Of a DNA stretch of 5,173 nt, positions 1 through 5,173 are shown piece by piece; positions within the stretch are counted from its first letter, which is position 1; each line of letters begins with the position of its first letter. The stretch covers positions 1 to 5,173 of the forward strand of contig JAKAWF010000272.1 of NCBI GenBank assembly GCA_021817025.1, read 5' to 3'. The notes under the pieces were generated by a model, which worked only from the letters and a program-made list of their open reading frames with translations, was not told the DNA's origin and made no database searches. The translations under genes were made by a program, and so were the position numbers. Origin of the DNA: a bacterium. Lineage in GTDB: Bacteria > Chloroflexota > Dormibacteria > UBA8260 > Bog-877.

Positions 1-915
1 GGCCGCGGTGGCGATGGCGCCCAGGGGGTTGGCGATGCCCCGGCCGGCCAGGTCCGGAGCCGAGCCGTGCACCGGCTCGTACAGCCAGGGGCCGTCGCTG
101 CCGCCGCTGGCGGAGGGCAGCACCCCCAGGGTGCCCGCCAGGGCCGCCGCCTCGTCGGTGAGGATGTCGCCGAAGAGGTTCTCGGTCACGACCACGTCGA
201 AGGCCCGGGGATCGAGCAGCAAGCGCAGCGCGAAGCTGTCGACCAGGCAGTGCTCCAGGGTCACGTCCGGAAACCCCTGGGCCACCTCGCTGACGACGTC
301 CCGCCACAGCCTGGAGGTCGCCAGCACGTTGGCCTTGTCGACGGAGGCAACCCGGTGGCGGCGCTTCCGGGCGGCCGCGAACGCGACTTTGGCCACCCGC
401 CTGATCTCGGCCTCACCGTACTCGATCGTGTCCACTCCCCGCCGCCGCGGCGGACCTCCGGACACGCCCTGGGGGCGGCCGAAGTAGGCGCCGCCGGTCA
501 GCTCGCGGACGAAGAGGATGTCGGCCCCTCGGACTCGCTCCTCCCGCAGGGGGCTGTGGCGTTCCGCCCCGGGCCAGACCTTGACCGGCCGCAGGTTGGC
601 GTAGGCCGCCAGCCCCCGCCGCATCGCCAGCAACCCCGCCTCCGGGCGCTCCCCGCCCCGGTCCCAGGCGGGGCCACCGACCGCCCCCAGGAAGACTGCG
701 TCAGCCTTCTGGGCTGCGGCCAGGGTGGCGGCCGGGAGGGGACTGCCATCAGAGTCGATGGCAGCCCCGCCGATTAGGTGATGCTCCACCTCCAGGGTGA
801 TCCCGCCCCTCTCCAGGGCGGCCCGCAGCACCGACAGCGCCGCTCCTGTGACCTCGGGCCCGATGCCATCGCCAGCGACCACGACCAGATGCAGGGAACG
901 CGTGGCCTCGATCAA
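1..915 (-). CDS. leuB: 3-Isopropylmalate dehydrogenase, 3'-truncated by window edge
   Basis: NAD-dependent oxidative decarboxylation of 3-isopropylmalate, third step of the leucine branch. The frame is open without a stop from 915 to base 1 (305 codons); roughly the last 50 residues of a typical 350-360 aa protein are missing. Visible motifs, numbered from TTG 915: GDGIGPEV 15-22, LGAVGGP 76-82, YANLRPVK 105-112, RELTGGAYFG 137-146 with catalytic Tyr144, VDKANV with catalytic Lys194, Asp226 in LVDSFAL, TENLFGDILTDE with metal-binding Asp250 and Asp254, and EPVHGSAPDLAG with Asp288. That last Asp, followed by a hydrophobic residue, is the NAD-type pattern. The start is uncertain: TTG 915 overlaps the leuA stop (TTGA) and gives a normal-length leader, but I see only a weak GGTGG upstream and no ATG or GTG nearby ahead of the first strand. 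The family call is secure. Confidence 0.93.
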   Translation of the reverse strand, partial: MIEATRSLHLVVVAGDGIGPEVTGAALSVLRAALERGGITLEVEHHLIGGAAIDSDGSPLPAATLAAAQKADAVFLGAVGGPAWDRGGERPEAGLLAMRRGLAAYANLRPVKVWPGAERHSPLREERVRGADILFVRELTGGAYFGRPQGVSGGPPRRRGVDTIEYGEAEIRRVAKVAFAAARKRRHRVASVDKANVLATSRLWRDVVSEVAQGFPDVTLEHCLVDSFALRLLLDPRAFDVVVTENLFGDILTDEAAALAGTLGVLPSASGGSDGPWLYEPVHGSAPDLAGRGIANPLGAIATAA

Positions 916-2146
916 GCTGGTTCGACCACCGGCACACTCCGATAGGTGTGCGTCTCCCCGACGATCTGCACCAAGGTGTCGTCCGCCACCTCCTTGGTGG
1001 TGTCGGCGACCTCCAGGAAGCGGGCCCAGACCGCCTGCAGCTGCTCCGGGGGGACGGCCACTCCGATCCGATCCAGCCGGTGGACCAGGGCGTGACGCCC
1101 GGAGCGGGCGGTGAGCACGATCTGGGTCCCGCCCGCACCCACGTCCTCGGCCGCCATGATCTCGTAGGTGTGGCGGTCGCGCAGCATCCCGTGCTGGTGC
1201 ACGCCGGACGCGTGGCTGAAGGCATTGGCGCCCACCACCGGCTTGTTGGGGGCCACGACCATTCCGGTCCGTTCGGCCACCAGCCGGCTGGTCGGCACCA
1301 GCTCCTGGGTTCGGATGTTGTCGGCCAGGCCCAGCACCGGGCGGCGCACGCGCAGGGCCATCACCACCTCCTCGATGGCGGCGTTGCCAGCCCGCTCCCC
1401 GATGCCGTTGATGCAGCCCTCGACCCGGCGCGCGCCGGCGCCGATCCCCGCCAGCGAGTTGGCGGTGGCCAGGCCCAGGTCGTCGTGGCAGTGCACGCTG
1501 ACCAGGACCCCCTCCATCCCGCGCACCTCTCGCCGGACGGTGGCCACCATGTTGGCGAACTCGTGAGGGAGGCAGTAGCCCGTGGTATCGGGCAGGTTGA
1601 CGGCCAGGGCGCCCGCGTCGACCGCCGCCTGGACCACCTCGCAGAGGTAGTCGAGATCAGCGCGACCGGCGTCCTCCGGGGAGAACTGCACCGTCTCACA
1701 CTGGGAGCGGGCGTACGCGACCGCCTCCGCGGTCCGGGCCAGCACCTGGGCTCGATCGAGCCCGAGTTTGTGGGTGATGTGCACGTCGGACACGCTGATG
1801 AAGACGTGGATCAGCGGCCGGGCGGCATCCCTGACCGCCGCGGAGACGGCGTCGATGTCGCCCCGCACAGCCCGGGCCAGCCCGGTGATCGCCGGCCCCT
1901 CCACCTCCCGGGCGATCCGCTGGACAGCCTGGAAGTCACCCGGCGACGAGGCCGGGAAGCCGGCCTCGATCACGTCGACTCGCAGTTTGGCCAGCTGGTG
2001 GGCGATGTCGAGCTTGTCGGCCGGGTGGAGGGTGGCGCCGGGAGACTGCTCGCCATCCCGCAGGGTGGTGTCGAAGAACTCCACCACCTCGCACGCCTCC
2101 GGGCCGGAGCTGGCTACATCGGAGGGGCCGTCGTTGGGAGCCGAGC

Positions 2147-2150
<4 letters not shown>
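912..2150 (-). CDS. leuA: 2-Isopropylmalate synthase, short form lacking the C-terminal regulatory domain
   Basis: Condenses acetyl-CoA with 2-ketoisovalerate to give 2-isopropylmalate, the committed step to leucine. It is 412 aa, compared with about 500-650 for allosteric LeuA. The DRE-TIM metallolyase barrel shows [14 protein letters not shown] (27-40, metal-binding Asp32 and catalytic Arg31), [14 protein letters not shown] (60-73), FSPEDAGR (156-163), NLPDTTGY (185-192), metal ligands His220 and His222 in HCHDDLG, and [10 protein letters not shown] (249-258). The linker subdomain has [13 protein letters not shown] (309-321), TYEIM (328-332, with the conserved Tyr329) and [10 protein letters not shown] (346-355). 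The protein then ends about 12 residues after the [14 protein letters not shown] helix, where the leucine-binding LeuA dimer domain would start. ATG 2150 overlaps the ilvC stop and has GGAG 8 nt upstream. Homocitrate or citramalate synthase are related alternatives, but similarity to LeuA throughout and the following leuB favour IPMS. Confidence 0.92.
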
Positions 2151-3238
<1,088 letters not shown>

Positions 3239-3243
3239 TCGTT

Positions 3244-3798
3244 CTAACTCCCTGCCCGCGCCGGGGGCGCGGGCCTCTGGTCGGGGGCGGGGGAGCTCGA
3301 CCCCAGCGCCATGGGCCGGCTGCAGACCCAGTCCACAATCGGCAGCTCGCTCAACTCGTCCAGCATCGCCTGCACCATATCCGGTGGCCCGGCCAGGGCG
3401 GCGATGAGCCGATCCGGGTCGCGGTGGACGACCTCCGCCCGGACTCGGTGCAGCGTCTCCTCGATCTGAGCCGCCCTCCCGTTGGGGCGGAACTCGATCA
3501 GGGCCATCGCCCACTCGATGGGGGCGGACCTGGTCAGATCCTCAACGCTCACCACGTCGATGAGCTTGGTCAGCTGCTTGACTATCTGGTCGGGCGGCTG
3601 GAGCCCGGGGTCGACTCGGAGCCAGAGGTTGAGGACCCCGGGCTCCGATCCCTGCCCGACCGCGCAGCTCGCCAGGTGGTGGCCGCGGCGGGCCAGGCAG
3701 TTGGTGATGCGCTGGAGCACCCCGGCCCGGTCCTCGACGCGGACCGAGATCAGCCGCAGCCGGGGTGAGGCGCCGTGCCTGAACGAACCCTGGGCCAT
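3244..3798 (-). CDS. ilvN: Acetolactate synthase small (regulatory) subunit
   Basis: Regulatory subunit that binds IlvB, raises its activity and normally confers valine feedback inhibition. It is 184 aa from ATG 3798, versus about 160-175 for the family. An N-terminal ACT domain spans about residues 14-88 ([19 protein letters not shown] at 14-32, [12 protein letters not shown] at 37-48, [17 protein letters not shown] at 74-90). The typical C-terminal domain follows (about 93-166, with MALIEF and a PMALG end), then a Pro/Ala-rich tail. Start choice: GGAGG sits 10 nt before this ATG. An in-frame GTG at 3837 overlaps the ilvB stop (GTGA) and would add 13 residues. The ilvC start follows the stop by 5 nt. 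Oddity: aligned by eye to E. coli IlvH, the valine-site Asn11 is Asp23 here and Asn29 is His41, while Gly14 is kept (Gly26). The family call is firm; loss of valine response is inference. Confidence 0.93.
   Translation of the reverse strand: MAQGSFRHGASPRLRLISVRVEDRAGVLQRITNCLARRGHHLASCAVGQGSEPGVLNLWLRVDPGLQPPDQIVKQLTKLIDVVSVEDLTRSAPIEWAMALIEFRPNGRAAQIEETLHRVRAEVVHRDPDRLIAALAGPPDMVQAMLDELSELPIVDWVCSRPMALGSSSPAPDQRPAPPARAGS
3248..3252 (-). promoter_or_regulatory. Shine-Dalgarno GGGAG for ilvC
   Basis: GGGAG on the minus strand, 9 nt before ATG 3238, is embedded in the last codons of ilvN. It decides the ilvC start and shows that ribosomes finishing ilvN are delivered onto the ilvC initiation site. 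Confidence 0.6.
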
Positions 3799-3808
3799 CG
3801 CCTCGATG

Positions 3809-3813
3809 CCTCC
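3809..3813 (-). promoter_or_regulatory. Shine-Dalgarno GGAGG for ilvN
   Basis: Reading the minus strand, GGAGG lies 10 nt upstream of ATG 3798, in the short stretch after the ilvB stop codon. This favours ATG 3798 as the ilvN start over GTG 3837, which has only a weak GGAG about 11 nt upstream but offers a stop/start overlap with ilvB. Confidence 0.5.
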
Positions 3814-3833
3814 GAACGCACCGGTCTGACTGA

Positions 3834-5173
3834 TCACGACTGGGGACACTCCACGAAGTCGGCCAATCCCTTGCCCAGGGGCACGATCGGGTAGATGTTG
3901 GCCTCCGGATCGATCCAGCAGTCGACCAGGGCCGGACCCGGGTAGGCGAGCGCGGCGTCCATGGCGGGGCCCACCTCTTCGGCGCTGCGGACGACCTGTC
4001 CGTGGCAGCCGAACGCCTCGGCCAGCATCTGGAAGTCTGGGGTGACGGTGTGGTCGACCTGAGATCTGACTCCAGCGTAGAAGACGTCCTGGAACTGCCG
4101 GACCATTCCCAGCTGGCGGTTGTTGAGGATGATCACCTTGACCGGCAGCCCGGCCTCGACCGCGGTCGCCAGCTCCTGGATGGTCATCATGAAACCGCCC
4201 TCCCCGCACACGCTGACGACCCGCCGGTCGGGGTGGGCTGCCTGGGCGCCGATGGCCGCTGGGAGGGCGAACCCCATCGTGCCCTGCCCGCCCGAGTTGA
4301 GGAAGATCCCGGGCTCGGTGCCGGTCCACGCGGCCGCGGCCCACATCTGGTTGAGGCCCACATCGGCGACCGTGATGTCCTCGGGCCCGAGCCGCTCGTA
4401 GCAGGCTGCGAGCACCTCCTGGGGCTGCAGGCGGCCGTTGTGCGGGTGGCGCAGGGGATGGCGGTCGCGCCACCCATCGACCTTGGCCCGCCATTGGGGA
4501 CGCGGCCGGGGCGGCAGCTGCTCCAGCAGCGACTCCAACACCAGCTTGGCATCTCCCACGATCTGGCAGTCGGCGGCGACGGTCTTGCCCAACTCCGCGG
4601 GGTCGATGTTGATGTGGATGATGTGCTCCGCCCGGGGCGCGAAATCCTCCAGCCGGCAGGTGACGCGGTCATCGGCGCGCATTCCGACCATCACCAGGCA
4701 GTCGCAGTCCGTGACCGCCTGATTGCAATAGCCGGTGCCCATGAAGCCGACCAGCCCCAGCGCGAGCGGGTGGCGGCTGGGGAAGACCCCGGTGCCGAGC
4801 AGGGTGTTGCCGACCGCCGCGTCGCAGGCTTCGGCCACCTGCTGGAGGGCACCCTGGGCGCCGGCCACAGCCACCCCCCGGCCGGCGAGGATCACCGGGC
4901 GCTCCGCCCCGGCCAGGTGGGCGGCGGCGCGGGCCACCAGCTCCGGGGCCGGAGGTGCGGGCGCTTGGTGGACCCGATAGCGCCCGGTGGAGCCTCGGGC
5001 GATGCTGACCGGCTGCTGTTGGACGTCCTTGGGAATGTCGATGAGGACCGCGCCCGGCCGGCCGGTTCGGGCCACGTGGAACGCCTCGGCCACCACTGCC
5101 GACAGGTCCCGGGCGTCCCGGACCTGGTAGCTGTGCTTGGTGACCGAGAGGCAGGATCCGAGCACGTCCGACT
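3834..5173 (-). CDS. ilvB: Acetolactate synthase large (catalytic) subunit, 5'-truncated by window edge
   Basis: Catalytic subunit of acetohydroxyacid synthase. This ThDP/FAD/Mg enzyme condenses two pyruvates to 2-acetolactate, or pyruvate plus 2-ketobutyrate to 2-aceto-2-hydroxybutyrate, the first common step to Val, Leu and Ile. About 445 residues are present. The N-terminal ThDP (PYR) half, with the catalytic Glu, lies outside the window. Numbering from the GTG codon at 5165, I see the conserved VTKHSY and TGRPGAVLIDIPKDVQ segments (residues 8-49), the central FAD-binding domain (FMGTGYCNQAV 141-151, DDRVT 165-169, INIDPAELGK 185-194), and the C-terminal ThDP-binding domain (GGQGTMGFALPAAIGAQ 292-308, GEGG 321-324, NN 348-349, LGMVRQFQ 352-359). 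The 5165 GTG is internal: the frame stays open to the edge and residues before TKH are family-conserved. Oddities: the Mg-binding GDG is GEG, and the usual Trp of MVRQWQ is Phe. The adjacent ilvN and ilvC support the call over other ThDP enzymes. Confidence 0.95.
   Translation of the reverse strand, partial: SDVLGSCLSVTKHSYQVRDARDLSAVVAEAFHVARTGRPGAVLIDIPKDVQQQPVSIARGSTGRYRVHQAPAPPAPELVARAAAHLAGAERPVILAGRGVAVAGAQGALQQVAEACDAAVGNTLLGTGVFPSRHPLALGLVGFMGTGYCNQAVTDCDCLVMVGMRADDRVTCRLEDFAPRAEHIIHINIDPAELGKTVAADCQIVGDAKLVLESLLEQLPPRPRPQWRAKVDGWRDRHPLRHPHNGRLQPQEVLAACYERLGPEDITVADVGLNQMWAAAAWTGTEPGIFLNSGGQGTMGFALPAAIGAQAAHPDRRVVSVCGEGGFMMTIQELATAVEAGLPVKVIILNNRQLGMVRQFQDVFYAGVRSQVDHTVTPDFQMLAEAFGCHGQVVRSAEEVGPAMDAALAYPGPALVDCWIDPEANIYPIVPLGKGLADFVECPQS

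Noticed and set aside
67..777. 236-codon open frame on the plus strand
   Set aside because: It is the in-register antisense of leuB, which has complete catalytic motifs. The open frame reflects the scarcity of TTA, CTA and TCA codons in leuB.
912..1000. Frameshift explaining the short LeuA
   Set aside because: Sequence past the stop is leuB from its first strand onward, and no alternate frame near the end continues with regulatory-domain-like sequence. The short form looks genuine.
3239..3514. N-terminal extension of the ilvC frame into ilvN
   Set aside because: A Shine-Dalgarno and ATG at 3238 give the standard reductoisomerase N-terminus. The extension is an alternate-frame reading of ilvN.
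3799..4494. N-terminal extension of the ilvN frame deep into ilvB
   Set aside because: The upstream part is an out-of-frame reading of ilvB's conserved ThDP domain, with Arg/Gly/Pro-rich composition and no domain. The ACT domain begins just after ATG 3798.
5163..5165. GTG at 5165 as the true start of ilvB
   Set aside because: The frame is open to the window edge and the protein begins in the middle of the family alignment, missing the entire N-terminal ThDP domain. The gene is cut by the window.

Overview
The window holds one continuous block of branched-chain amino acid biosynthesis genes, all on the minus strand. In transcription order (right to left) they are ilvB (5' end cut by the right edge), ilvN, ilvC, leuA and leuB (3' end cut by the left edge). 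Almost every base is coding. The DNA is very GC-rich (about 70% by eye) with strong G/C preference at third codon positions. A high-GC bacterium such as an actinomycete relative fits, but the lineage cannot be fixed from the sequence. The gene order matches the classical Bacillus-type ilv-leu operon (ilvB-ilvH-ilvC-leuA-leuB-leuC-leuD); leuC and leuD, if linked, would lie beyond the left edge.

Layout: 5173-3834 acetolactate synthase catalytic subunit; 3798-3244 (or from GTG 3837) its ACT-domain regulatory subunit; 3238-2147 class I ketol-acid reductoisomerase; 2150-912 a short 2-isopropylmalate synthase; 915-1 3-isopropylmalate dehydrogenase. The junctions are extremely tight: a 35-nt gap or 4-nt overlap, then a 5-nt gap, then an ATGA overlap, then a TTGA overlap. 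This implies one polycistronic mRNA with translational coupling. No promoter, attenuator, terminator, RNA gene, repeat array or mobile element is visible. The operon's control region must lie upstream, beyond position 5173.

Together IlvBN and IlvC make the acetohydroxy acids and dihydroxy acids leading to valine and isoleucine (IlvD and the transaminase are not here). LeuA and LeuB then divert 2-ketoisovalerate toward leucine.

This is a core metabolic region, not a new type of system. The main point of interest is that both classical allosteric checkpoints look altered. The valine-binding ACT domain of IlvN has Asp and His at two normally Asn positions of the effector site. LeuA ends before the C-terminal leucine-binding domain. 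IlvB also carries substitutions at two well-studied active-site positions (GDG to GEG in the ThDP/Mg motif; the herbicide/specificity Trp to Phe). These may point to a pathway with relaxed or unconventional feedback control, which is an inference that needs biochemical testing.
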